This document shows, piece after piece, positions 1 to 7,848 of a stretch of DNA of 10,000 nt. The DNA lies in assembly GCA_034096865.1 (NCBI GenBank), contig JAWQFJ010017539.1, positions 47,501 through 57,500 of the forward strand. The letters run 5' to 3'. This DNA comes from Theodoxus fluviatilis. Lineage: Eukaryota > Mollusca > Gastropoda > Cycloneritida > Neritidae. Below the pieces are notes generated by a model. That model had not been told where the DNA came from. It made no database searches and saw nothing but the letters and a program-made list of their open reading frames with translations. The position numbers and the translations under genes were made by a program. The first letter of the stretch is position 1. The number at the start of each line of letters is the position of its first letter.

Positions 1-1
1 A

Positions 2-1261
2 ACCCCAGCTACTGGTGGTCCTTTGAATTCGTCCTGTGGAGCCAGGGGACGAGTCAGGAGAGTGACTGGCCAAAAACCAACCACGACTAAAGAGAGATCA
101 AAGCCCAGTATCAACATCATGCACTGGAACGCAGAGGGTGTTGCCAACAAGAAGACCGAACTGGATCACTTTCTGGACGAACACAGCATCAACATCTGCT
201 GTATACAAAAGACACACCTGCATGAGGGGAAGCCCTTCAAGATCTGAGGGCACCAGGTGTTTAGGGGGGATCATCAAGGACGGAAGAAGGGAGTGATGAC
301 CCTGGTCAGAAACAACATGAACGCCAGCGAAAAGAAGAAGTAAATGGAAGAGGCAGAGTATATCCACACCAAAATCACCACCAAGGATAGCACTCTAGAG
401 GTGGTGAACTACTACTACCCGAACGACAAGATGCTATTCCTTGAAACCATCTCGGTCCCCGACAGAGGCTTCCTCATCACTGGAGACTTCAACAGCCAGT
501 CTCATAGCTGGGGATACGACACGCTAGACAGGAGGGGAGAAGATATAGAGACGTGGCAAGGCGAGAAACACCTGATACTCGCAAACAACCCCACTGACTA
601 GCCTACCTTTTACTCCCGCCGCTGGCATTCAACCACCACCCCGGACCTGGCCTTGTGCACCGAGGACGTGCACAAGAACCTGATAAGAACCGTCGGGCCA
701 CAGTTAGGAAGAAGCGACCACCGACCAGTCCTTCTTACCCTCTCAGGCTGTACCACCTATAACACATTTTTACCACCAAGGCGGAACTACAAGAAAGCTA
801 AGTGGGGCCTGTTCAGCATTCGAACCAACGAGCTGACCCACGATCTTGCCATGGAGGGAAGGAACATCAACAACGTGGTGCGAGACTTCAACGGCCGAAT
901 CACCAAGGCGGCTAAGGAAGCCATACCACGAGGAGCCACGAAGAACTACACCCCTTACTGGACACATGAACTCCAGATCGCACACGATGAACTGACCCAA
1001 GCCAGAGAGGAAGCCGAGACCAACCCCAGCCAAGAAAACAACATCAAACTTCAGGAAAAGAAAGCCCGCTACCTAAAGATTAAACTCAAAAGCACAAGAA
1101 AGAGCTGGAGAGAAAAGACCGCAAAGCTGAACATGGAGAGGGACACCACCAAACTGTGGAAATTGACCAAAGCTCTAAATGACGAGGGAAGCAGGAAACA
1201 GAAGATCACCATAGAAGAAGACTCAAGAACAATGATAGGAAGAGATGCCGCAAACATCTAG
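2..1261 (+). pseudogene. LINE ORF2, endonuclease and linker portion, broken
   Basis: Frame 2 reads through as one protein interrupted by TGA at 245-247, TAA at 341-343, TAG at 599-601 and TAG at 1259-1261. Exonuclease-endonuclease-phosphatase fold motifs are visible: HWNAEG (metal-binding Asn, codon 128-130), GDFNSQSHSWG (Asp 485-487, Asn 491-493) and SDHRPV (catalytic His 719-721). The usual Gln-Glu-Thr-His motif reads Gln-Lys-Thr-His, so the metal-binding Glu (codon 209-211, AAG) is lost. From about 780 the protein becomes a basic, probably helical linker that includes WREKTAKLN and WKLTKALND. Codons 2-106 lie upstream of the endonuclease fold and continue beyond the left edge. The stop codons lie between well-conserved blocks in one frame, so they are point substitutions, not frame changes. 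Confidence 0.9.
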
Positions 1262-1513
1262 CTCAGTCATACGCTAAGGAGAGCAACATCACTATACCAA
1301 GGACACTGGAGAAGGAAATCCGACTAGAAGAAAGAGAAAGAACCAGCAAAGACGACAGCAATTATGAAGCCATGAAAAAGAACATCACTATGGAAGAACT
1401 GAAGAAGGCCATCAAACAACGGAAGAAGAGGATGTCGCCAGGTCCAGATAACATATCCAACGAAATGATCCAACACCTACGCAACATAGCCCTCCGGAAG
1501 CTGCTAGACATGT
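1258..1513 (+). pseudogene. LINE ORF2, N-terminal part of the reverse transcriptase, frameshifted and cut by an insertion
   Basis: After the stop at 1259-1261 the protein resumes in frame 1, reading Leu-Ala-Gln-Ser-Tyr from 1258. One missing base within CATCTA at 1255-1260 would explain the shift. Frame 1 is open to 1527. It encodes a Lys/Glu-rich segment, then a MEELKKAI helix and the motif SPGPDNIS (1435-1458), the hallmark that opens the fingers of LINE reverse transcriptases. Homology stops at Leu-Leu-Asp-Met (about 1501-1512) and resumes at Met-Phe-Asn-Val at 2657, in frame 2. An insertion therefore separates the two halves of the RT domain. Confidence 0.88.
1508..1513 (+). repeat. Left copy of target-site duplication ACATGT
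   Basis: Left boundary of the insertion in the LINE RT. The hexamer also encodes the end of Asp-Met in the interrupted reading frame. It is a perfect palindrome. Confidence 0.75.
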
Positions 1514-1618
1514 GTGATGGAGTGGCATGAAGCATGATGGTAGAAGGGCGCAGGTATGAGACAAAATCGTACTTGCTTTCCACAACTTTATTCATCCATG
1601 GGTACAGGAGCCCCTGGC

Positions 1619-1651
1619 TGGTCCGAGGCCTGATGATAATGGCCTGGACCA
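1619..1651. repeat. Inverted repeat (11-12 bp arms) inside the RT insertion
   Basis: TGGTCCGAGGCC at 1619-1630 pairs with GGCCTGGACCA at 1641-1651, with one bulged G and a 10-base loop. A related GGCCGGACCA lies at 1704-1713. Confidence 0.6.
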
Positions 1652-1724
1652 ACCCAAGACCATGGTCACAGTGATCTCTCCCCCAAATGGTATGGGGTCT
1701 CCAGGGCCGGACCAAATGAGTTGT

Positions 1725-1842
1725 GGGGGGGGGGTTCCTTTTGGGTTGGGGGGGACAAATCAGTGAAGTGGCACAGCCACGAGCGCGCGCCTGCGACGCA
1801 GGGCGCGCAAACTAGGGGGGTCCGGGGGCATGCCCCCCCGGA
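1725..1842. repeat. GC-rich palindromic block with G10 run
   Basis: The block starts with ten G (1725-1734) and a second G run (1748-1754). Next comes a quasi-palindrome at 1785-1808 (GCGCGC-CTGCG against CGCAG-GGCGCGC, one unpaired base). A strong dyad at 1824-1837 (GGGGG-CATG-CCCCC) extends with a bulge to 1842 and is followed by an A/T run. Such stacked palindromes are typical of non-autonomous transposon DNA. I have a sense of having met the GGGGG-CATG-CCCCC unit with its A/T tail in many marine-invertebrate genomes, but cannot name the family. Confidence 0.6.
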
Positions 1843-2010
1843 AATTTTTTGAAAAACGGTTAAAATCTGTGCAATCTGGTACATTCTGGGCCTTGTTTTG
1901 AGGGGTAAGAGCAGCATGGTTTTTCGCCTCTGTAGAGACTGCTGGTGAGCTCTCTCCCGACCTGCCGACAGCCCCTCCTTATCAAAGCAACGCGCGGACC
2001 CCAGGGGAGC

Positions 2011-2045
2011 CAGGCTTGAAATCAGCAGTGGTGGATTTCAGCCTG
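2011..2045. repeat. Hairpin-forming inverted repeat, 12-bp stem with one bulge
   Basis: CAGGCTTGAAATC (2011-2023) pairs with GATTTCAGCCTG (2034-2045) around a 10-base loop, with one extra T in the left arm. It lies inside the insertion in the LINE RT. Confidence 0.65.
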
Positions 2046-2070
2046 TCTTGGGGCTGTGCTTTCCTAGTGA

Positions 2071-2080
2071 TATAAAAAGG
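2071..2080 (+). promoter_or_regulatory. TATA-box-like sequence
   Basis: TATAAAAAGG is a good match to a eukaryotic TATA box and is followed by GC-containing sequence 25-35 bases downstream. No gene follows on this strand, so it may be chance or a relic of the inserted element's promoter. Confidence 0.25.
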
Positions 2081-2490
2081 CTCATTGCTGCCTTATACTT
2101 ACTCGAAATTATTCAAACCAAGTGTTGCCTTGATAGGCATAACAAAGTCAACCGAATGAATAATGCACCATTGCAATCAGATGCCTTAATTTAGAGAAAT
2201 TATCAATTTTGTCTCTAGATTCTAACAATTTGTGAATAGCCGCGTGAACGATAGAGGGGAGCTGTCAGAGGTCACACGTCAAGTTCAATTAACAAACAGA
2301 TAAGGGAAGGCGCACTGGGACCCTCCCAGGCTGACAAGATACATAGTAGGCTGGTCTTACAACATAATAGAACATGGCCGTCTGAGACGCAGGATACATG
2401 ATACAGGGATACAGGCAGGGGTAGAGGGGAAACAGGCTGACAGTGCTTGGCTGGGGCCAGTTTTTTGACTAGGCAAAAGGGAGGAGGGGG

Positions 2491-2534
2491 AGAAGAGAGA
2501 GAGGGCGAGAGAGAGCGAGAGAGAGAAAGAGAGA

Positions 2535-2604
<70 letters not shown>

Positions 2605-2617
2605 GAGAGAGAGAGAG
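2491..2617 (+). repeat. (GA)n microsatellite
   Basis: The tract is imperfect GA at 2491-2536 with C, A and G interruptions, then uninterrupted GA from 2537 to 2590 (27 units). A single GC follows, then GA again from 2593 to 2617. It lies close to the right end of the insertion in the LINE RT. The opposite strand is polypyrimidine, which explains the long Ser/Leu reading frames there. Confidence 0.97.
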
Positions 2618-2654
2618 TCCATGTAAAACTTTGGGCTTCACTTCACCTGGTCAC

Positions 2655-2660
2655 ACATGT
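2655..2660 (+). repeat. Right copy of target-site duplication ACATGT
   Basis: Right boundary of the same insertion, and the point from which RT homology resumes in frame 2. The preceding base differs (C here, G on the left), as does the following base, so the duplication is at most 6 bp. Confidence 0.75.
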
Positions 2661-3985
2661 TCAACGTAAGCTGGTCACAAGGCCAGGTACCTCAGTGCTG
2701 GAAAGAAGCCATAATGATTCCTGTTCTGAAGAAAGGGAAGAACAAGACGAAACTTCTGAGCTACCGACCTATTAGCCTGATAAGCTGCATCTGCAAGACC
2801 ATGGAGCGCAATGTCAACCAGCATTTGCAGTGGTACCTAGAGACAGAGAGAATCATTGCTCCTGAACAAGCCGGATTCAGAAGGTACAGGAGCACAGAAG
2901 ATCAGACCACGCACCTTGCCCAGGTCATTGAAGACGCCTTCCAAGCCCAGAAAATGACGCTTGCTGTCTTCATAGATCTACAGAATTCTTTCGACAAGGT
3001 GTGGAAGGACGGTCTCCTTGTGAAACTTCTTCGCAGTGGTATCCAAGGCAACATGTACCGGTGGGCCAAGTCATACCTACACAACCGGAGAGCCCGTGTG
3101 CTGGTAGATGGACGCTGTGGACAGAAAGTACTACTGCGTCAGGGAGTCCCGCAAGGAGGAGTATTGTCACCTACTCTGTTCATACTCTTCATCAATGACA
3201 TCATACCAGAGCTACCAAAAGGAGTACAAGCAGCCCTGTATGCAGATGACCTAGTGCTCTGGTGCTCAGAAGAGTATGCAACAACCGCCACATATAGAAT
3301 GCAGCTAGCATTGGACAAGATTACAGGTTGGACCTCCACCTGGTGTGTCACCATCAACAAAGAGAAGTCATCAGCCACTCTATTCACACTCTCCACCAAA
3401 GCTCAGCCTGGCAAACTGACCCTGGACAACACCCTGCTACAGTATGAAGACCAACAGACATACTTGGGAGTAATTTTTGACAGGAGGATGACATGGAAAC
3501 AACAGGTGCAAAGTGCAGAGGCGAAAGCCAGAAGAAAGCTGAACATCATGAGGAAGCTGGCAGCGACACAGTGGGGAGCCAATGAGACGACCCTCAAGAT
3601 GGTGTACCAGGGCACAGTACAACCACACCTAGAGTACGGCTCCAAATCTTGGATGACAGCTGCCCAGTCGCACCAACAGACCCTTGACAGAGCCCAGAAC
3701 CAGGCCCTACGAATCATCACAGGCGCTGTCAGATCTACGCCTATAGAGAAGATGGAGCAAACAGCAGGCATCCCACCGCTACAGAAAAGAAGGGAGTGCA
3801 AAGCCGTGATGCAGAACTTGAGGGCAAGGTTCTTAGAAGATCATCCAATGCACAACAGAGTGAAAAGCCTCACCTCAGGAAGGCTGAAAAGATCCAGCTT
3901 TGTACTAGAAAGCAGAGCACTGTTGAGAAAGCATCAAGACCTGCTGCTGAAGACCACCAAGAAGAGAACAGAGTCACCCTTATAA
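2657..3985 (+). pseudogene. LINE reverse transcriptase, main block, 442 open codons
   Basis: This open stretch holds RT fingers, palm and thumb. Seen motifs: LLSYRPISLIS (residues 33-43), motif A FIDLQNSFDKVW with catalytic Asp107, GVPQGGVLSPTLF (163-175), the YADD box with Asp197 and Asp198 (195-198), and TYLGVIFD (268-275). The thumb/connection follows with the YQGTVQPHLEYG block and RLKRSSFVLESR. All three catalytic aspartates are present. The Met at 2657 is not a real start. It is the first codon after the insertion and matches the Met at 1510, so the true protein continues upstream into the endonuclease. The frame ends at TAA 3983-3985, where relatives would continue into RNase H. The ORF is open, but it is a fragment of a dead element. 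RT identity is close to certain. Confidence 0.95.
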
Positions 3986-4318
3986 AAATGAACACCACGG
4001 TGAAGGCCCTGTACAGAACACCCCAGAAAACGGACAGCTACCAGACAAGAACAGGTGGTCATCTTCAGGCTGATGACAGGGCACAATAGACTCAACTACC
4101 ACATGCACAAGAGATTCAGACTCGTGCCATCCCCAAAGTGCCCCTGTGGAGAGGCCGACCAGACGGCGGAACACATTCTGCAGGAGCATAGGAACCACCG
4201 GCTGCTGCGAGAGGACGTTTGGCCGGAACCAGCAAGCATTCATTAAAAGCTGTACGGCAGGGTGGAATCTCTCCAGAAGACAGCCCATTTCATCCTTGAC
4301 TCTAGAATCCAAGTGTGA
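3958..4318 (+). pseudogene. LINE ORF2 C-terminal segment with Cys/His motif, two frames, internal stop
   Basis: From about 3958 to 4050 frame 1 carries the continuation (TLIKMN, then ALYRTPQKTDSYQTR). At about 4051 homology moves to frame 2 as VVIFRLMTGHNRLNYHMH, followed by CPCGEADQTAEHILQEH (4139-4189) and WPEPASIH. A TAA at 4244-4246 interrupts it, and the frame then runs on through KLYGRVESLQKTAHFI to TGA at 4316-4318, the probable original stop. In relatives the segment ends with a C-x-C...H...C cluster. Here the last Cys position is His (CAT). The step from frame 1 to frame 2 could be explained by loss of two bases near 4050. The Cys/His region of such elements is thought to bind nucleic acid (family knowledge). 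Confidence 0.82.
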
Positions 4319-4328
4319 TGGCGTTCGA

Positions 4329-4342
4329 GAAGAAGAAGAAGA
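4329..4342 (+). repeat. 3'-terminal (GAA)n tail of the LINE
   Basis: Four GAA units plus GA begin 10 bases after the presumed ORF2 stop. Relatives of this LINE commonly end in a short simple repeat instead of poly(A), so this is taken as the 3' end. The following CTTAGTCATG would then be flanking DNA. The target-site duplication cannot be tested, because the 5' end is outside the window. Confidence 0.7.
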
Positions 4343-5154
4343 CTTAGTCATGCTCTCATTTCTTTCATTGTCTTCCGTCGTCACCGAAGTTCTGACCCAT
4401 GACCTTGCCTTCTCATCGTCAGCAACGTGTTGCTGCACTTTTGGGAATAGTCATCTTTACCCCTTCACCGTGTTGCATCAGTTAATACAATTTTGTTTTG
4501 CGTGGTTTTGTAATGTTCTGCACCTTCTGTTTTGAAATAATTATGTCACAAGTACTTGTGAAGTGTTCTCTTTAAGTTTTAACCATGTTGGTTTCGTCGC
4601 TGTTTTTGTCGATTATTTAAAAAAAACAAATTTAGCTTTGATTTCTTTTTTGCCTTCATATCTTGCCTCAGTTTTTATTTTATTGAAATAGTCATGATAT
4701 CTTACTATTGTTAATCTTAATGTTATGAGAGACATAAATTGCTCGTAACCCCACGCAGTGTATTATTAAGATAACATTTATTAGACTCTTTTATTTTCAT
4801 TGCTTTTTCTGCCTCTTATTTTTTTATAACACCATATCTCCTTCCATCGCTTACTCTCTGTTTCAGTCTAGCATTCACCCGTGCATATTTACTCCCTCGA
4901 TTTTTTTCCCTACGAGATCTTGCATGTGTGGCTTTTTTCCTTGACCAGAGGAAGCTGTTTTTTCAAATTGTCTCATTCAAAACAATCCTCCGCTAAGACC
5001 CCTGCAGCATTTCTACGGACGTCTTGGTGTGATTCAAGACAAGATTCGGTCCCCTCTGTCAGGCAACTCCTCTAAATGCAGACAGGAATCGTTGGAGCGG
5101 ACTACAAACCATTTCGAGTCCGTGAGAAACAATGGGAAGGGAACAGAGGCCACG
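4343..5154. other. AT-rich flanking DNA, no gene recognised
   Basis: This stretch is T-rich with many short homopolymers, such as the A8 run that crosses 4620 and several T6-T7 runs. The longest open frames are short and match nothing I recognise. It is presumably the DNA into which the LINE inserted, or the remains of older repeats. Confidence 0.6.
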
Positions 5155-5180
5155 CTCGGAGTGAAGGATGGGGGAAGAGA

Positions 5181-5301
5181 GGGAAGAGTGAGGGAGGAGG
5201 GGGAGGAATGAGGGAGGAGAGGGAAGAGTGATGGGAGGAGGGGGAGAAGTGAGGGGGGAGAGGGAAGAGTGAGTGAGGAGGGGGAGGAGTGAGGGGGGAG
5301 A
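5181..5301 (+). repeat. 40-41 bp minisatellite, three copies
   Basis: Units at 5181-5220, 5221-5261 and 5262-5301 each begin GGGAAGAGTG and end with a GGGAGGAGA or GGGGGGAGA block. They differ by a few substitutions and one inserted base. Preceding sequence (5171-5180) looks like the end of a further, truncated unit. Confidence 0.85.
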
Positions 5302-5349
5302 AGGGGTGCGGGGGGAGAGAAGCACAGAGAGAGTGAGAAAGATGCGCGG

Positions 5350-5391
5350 CGGAGGTGGGGGTGGGGAGTGGGAGTGGGGGTGGGGTGGGAT
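5350..5391 (+). repeat. G-quadruplex-type cluster
   Basis: At least five runs of three to five G are separated by one to three bases (TGGGGGTGGGGAGTGGGAG and onward). This meets the simple G3+ N1-7 rule for quadruplex formation on the + strand. No gene promoter is identified next to it. Confidence 0.7.
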
Positions 5392-5535
5392 GGAATCGGC
5401 AGGGAGTGCGGAGGGGATAATGAAAATAATATGGGGATGGAAGAATCAGGGAAAGAGGACAGTAGAGATGAGAGGAACGCCAGGGAATTCAGAAACAGAG
5501 TTCACGAGGGGGGTGGGGGGAAGGAGTCTGGAGGT

Positions 5536-5551
5536 GGGGGGGGGGGGGGGG
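5536..5551 (+). repeat. Homopolymer G16
   Basis: Sixteen consecutive G, followed by A and G5. Runs of this length are prone to sequencing and replication slippage, so the exact count is uncertain. Confidence 0.9.
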
Positions 5552-5560
5552 AGGGGGTAA

Positions 5561-5998
5561 GAGGCTACGAGATTAGTACGGGTATTTGATGAGGATGTGT
5601 GATCGAATTCGAGAGGATACTATCTAGCTCTGGCACTCGCTTTGGTAACAGCAACTGCAGGGCTAGATGATCCAGCCTGAAAATCAACAGAGCCTATTTC
5701 TCCCCAGTCCTGCAGATGATTGTTGACGTGATCGAACCACGTGGTACATGCAGCAACATTTGCCGTGCACCAGGCGCTAATGGAAGAAAATATTATCATG
5801 AAGGGAAAGAAAGAGGGTGGAAGACTGAGTAAAACAGACAGGAAGTGTACAGTAAAACAGGGAGTTAACTTAATCCATTCTGAACACAGAGATATACTAT
5901 ATTCACTAGTCTCATATGGTATATCTGTTGCAAAACTTAATACTCGTTCTTGTGCATATAAGGTTCGCGCCATAAAAGTCATGACATGAATTCATGAC
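5561..5998. other. Unannotated DNA left of the nested elements
   Basis: No coding or RNA gene is recognised. Frames of 82 codons (+) and 120 codons (-) exist but show no domain, and they overlap each other on opposite strands. A 12-bp perfect palindrome CATGAATTCATG lies at 5985-5996, close to the outer element's target site. Confidence 0.6.
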
Positions 5999-6005
5999 CT
6001 ATTCC
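5999..6005 (+). repeat. Left target-site duplication CTATTCC of the MITE
   Basis: It abuts the left terminal inverted repeat and is repeated exactly at 9251-9257. Bases further out differ, so the duplication is 7 bp as seen; an original 8 bp with one change is possible. Confidence 0.82.
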
Positions 6006-6037
6006 CAAAGATGATAGGTTACACAAAGATAGTTCAT
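6006..6037 (+). repeat. Left terminal inverted repeat of the MITE
   Basis: 32 bases starting CAAAGATG, with the core ATAGGTTACACAAAGATAG and ending TTCAT. CAAAGAT occurs twice within or at the edge of the repeat (6006-6012, and ACAAAGATAG at 6023-6032), which may be a duplicated transposase-binding word. Confidence 0.85.
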
Positions 6038-6187
6038 TAGCGCATTGTCGTGAGGATCGAGACACGTTGCGCTCCAAGCGGATGGATCAAGCGTTGCCCT
6101 GTGACCTGCATTCGATTGTTAAAAAGTAGGACCTTTCAATACATTTTGATGCATTCAACATACAGCTTTGATAAATTAATGCTGTTC

Positions 6188-6192
6188 AGGGC
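6188..6192 (+). repeat. Left target-site duplication AGGGC of the LTR-like element
   Basis: It directly precedes TGTCGCG. It lies in MITE sequence 187 bases from the MITE's left end. Confidence 0.7.
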
Positions 6193-6517
6193 TGTCGCGT
6201 TATAGTTAGCTAATCCTAGAAACTCACCCTCGAGGAGCGACGTAGTCGTCCGAGAGAGGAGGGGAGATTTAGCCTAACCGAGAGTTTACATCACTAAACT
6301 CGACCACCACTCCTTGGGGGGACACCACAAACATCAAGCAATGTCAACAAAACAAGTGAATAAAGACCACTGAATCGGGGATAAATAAACAGATCAAACT
6401 TTAATCATCAAATAAAATAACAGCAAAATTCACAACAACATGCTCTCTCAAGAGCCAAGCGATTTCAGACGCACCAAAACCTGGAATCAAAATTACACAC
6501 AGGTAAACACACCCTCG

Positions 6518-6538
6518 TTTCCCTGTGGTACAGGGAAA
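6518..6538. repeat. Perfect 9-bp hairpin inside the LTR-like element
   Basis: TTTCCCTGT (6518-6526) pairs with ACAGGGAAA (6530-6538) around the 3-base loop GGT. Confidence 0.7.
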
Positions 6539-6629
6539 ACACACTTCCCCTCAATCCAACATACAACCACCCGAAACTGGAATTTAATTATGATGCAGTT
6601 CTGGCTTGAAACATACACCACTTCTGACC

Positions 6630-6660
6630 ACTCGTTCTAAAGTACGTTATAAGAACGAGT
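6630..6660. repeat. 9-bp inverted repeat inside the LTR-like element
   Basis: ACTCGTTCT (6630-6638) and AGAACGAGT (6652-6660) are separated by 13 bases. A similar AGAACGAG word recurs at 7981-7988. Confidence 0.6.
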
Positions 6661-7842
6661 AGAATCTTGCCACAAAGATAAAAGTGTGTCACTACCAAAA
6701 CATGACAACAAAGTCACAACACACCTCAACCCACAAACAGTCTCCAAACTTCTCCCAGAAACATTTAACAAAACCCTTTGTTAAATAGAAAAACCTGAAC
6801 TCCCCTTAAAATCCCAAACATCAGAAACACAATCTCCCCTAGAAGATTATCCCCGGAACTCTACTCAGTCTCCTTCAGCCAAGTTACATTGACATAGCCA
6901 CACCACAACACTCTTCCGTTTTGCTGAATACTAATGAAGCCCCAGACCCCCTTGGCTCCACCCCCTTCCTCTCTCGATGACGCGTTTCCGTCCACCACTA
7001 TAACTGAGGAAAGACGTACAGACAATTCAGCCACGCGTGCAACCGCGCTCACGCGTCTCTTTCTCGCTCGACAAATCACATCCAAGCGCCACTCCCGTGA
7101 GCAGAAAACAGTTGTCGATAAAACAGGCGAAGGAAGAATGAAAGGTTTCTGCTTACCCTTTCACCGTCCAGACTCTCCGCAGTCCAGAAAAATTCCAATC
7201 CTAACGTAGTCTTACCCGACCCACACAAGTCAGAACTACGCTGACATAAACCAACACAAACCCCACAGAAAAATACCCGCGACTACTACCCCTTCCCACT
7301 CTTTCAGTCCGTTGAAAGTGCAAATTGTCCTAAGCCCGCGCCTAGACAATGTCAGAAGAAAAGTTCCTCTCTGAAGGTCCCTGGTAGTACATCGAAGATA
7401 GACGCCTCCAAGCGCCCCGGTGTCGCAGTAACAGGTAGGCCCCCTTCACGCCTCACTCCTGTCCTGAGGTGTCACTGACCAGCGAGCTCCATGCTCACTA
7501 CCCAAGTCAGTAAAGTTCGAAAAGTCCATCCGAACTGCAGCAGGAATCCCCCCGGTCATCTAAGCTAGTGCCTCACAATGTCATCCTACCAGAAGATCAA
7601 GTCACTTATCGCACTACATCACGTTGTATGTCTCTCCTACAACCAAGTAGCTGCACTTTGCACCGCCTCACGCGAGTGCACACACTAGCGTCTCCCGACC
7701 TCCCTGCCTCTAATCAGTCACACCACTCGACGATTAGGCCACGACCTCGTGGACTTCACACCTGTCCGTCGGTGTATTTCGTTAGACTCCCCAAAACAGC
7801 ACACATGCTAGTCTCAACAAAATTGTAGCTCCCGAAGCTACT

Positions 7843-7848
7843 AATAAA
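7843..7848 (+). promoter_or_regulatory. Possible polyadenylation signal AATAAA
   Basis: AATAAA lies within CTAATAAAGAATG inside the LTR-like element and is followed by TGTACTTG. An LTR needs such a signal, but the hexamer is common by chance and the element's orientation is unknown. Confidence 0.25.

Larger units (their letters stand above)
1514..2654. mobile_element. About 1.14-kb insertion within the LINE RT, DNA-transposon-like, no coding capacity seen
   Basis: LINE homology breaks after 1512 and resumes at 2657. The hexamer ACATGT occurs at both edges (1508-1513 and 2655-2660). Removing the body plus one copy rejoins the RT in one frame (Leu-Leu-Asp-Met-Phe-Asn-Val). The ends are inverted: 1508-1517 is the exact reverse complement of 2651-2660, and TGAAGC lies at the same distance from each end (1528-1533 and, inverted, 2635-2640). 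Overall 19 of 26 end positions match, six of them automatically because the hexamer is its own complement. The palindromic target makes the true duplication length ambiguous (2, 4 or 6 bp). With a 4-bp CATG duplication the ends would read TGTGA...TCACA. No transposase is visible. The insert holds GC-rich palindromes, a TATA-like box and a GA microsatellite, and may be composite. Confidence 0.75.
1..4342 (+). mobile_element. Degenerate non-LTR retrotransposon (LINE) with APE-type endonuclease and RT, Jockey/I-group-like
   Basis: The + strand encodes, in order, an apurinic-type endonuclease (about 107-735), a Lys/Arg-rich linker (about 780-1250), a reverse transcriptase (about 1380-1512 and 2657-3500), a thumb/connection region to about 3970, and a C-terminal Cys/His segment (4055-4318). 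The element ends in a short (GAA)n tail at 4329-4342. The 5' end lies outside the window, because frame 2 is still open at base 2. Such elements move by target-primed reverse transcription: the endonuclease nicks DNA and the RT copies the element RNA there. This copy is dead, with stops at 245, 341, 599 and 4244, frameshifts near 1258 and 4051, a lost endonuclease Glu, an insertion in the RT and no RNase H. The domain set is clear. The clade is inferred from remembered relatives, with Nimb or I as candidates, and I could not search. Confidence 0.93.
5155..5560 (+). repeat. Purine-rich low-complexity tract
   Basis: About 400 bases are almost entirely G and A, with short AT-richer breaks near 5420-5450. 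The tract contains a 40-41 bp minisatellite, dense G clusters and a G16 run (listed separately). Gly/Arg/Glu-rich frames on this strand and Ser/Pro-rich frames on the other are composition artefacts. Confidence 0.95.

Noticed and set aside
1362..1917. Two - strand frames (117 and 83 codons) across the left insertion edge
   Set aside because: One spans the junction between the LINE and the insertion, the other lies in non-coding insert DNA; neither resembles a transposase.
2272..2641. Two long Ser/Leu-rich reading frames on the - strand
   Set aside because: They are translations of the CT strand of the GA microsatellite in different frames, with no domain.
3403..3801. 132-codon reading frame on the - strand
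   Set aside because: It is a shadow of the RT frame; the + strand carries the RT thumb region in the same bases.
3980..4438. 152-codon reading frame on the - strand
   Set aside because: It is antisense to the C-terminal part of the LINE, whose conserved motifs lie on the + strand.
5059..5589. Gly/Arg/Glu-rich frames on + and Ser/Pro-rich frame on -
   Set aside because: Composition artefacts of the purine tract; several frames are open at once with no recognisable domain.
5985..5996. 12-bp palindrome CATGAATTCATG as a transposon end
   Set aside because: It stands alone outside the MITE duplication with no partner elsewhere in the window.
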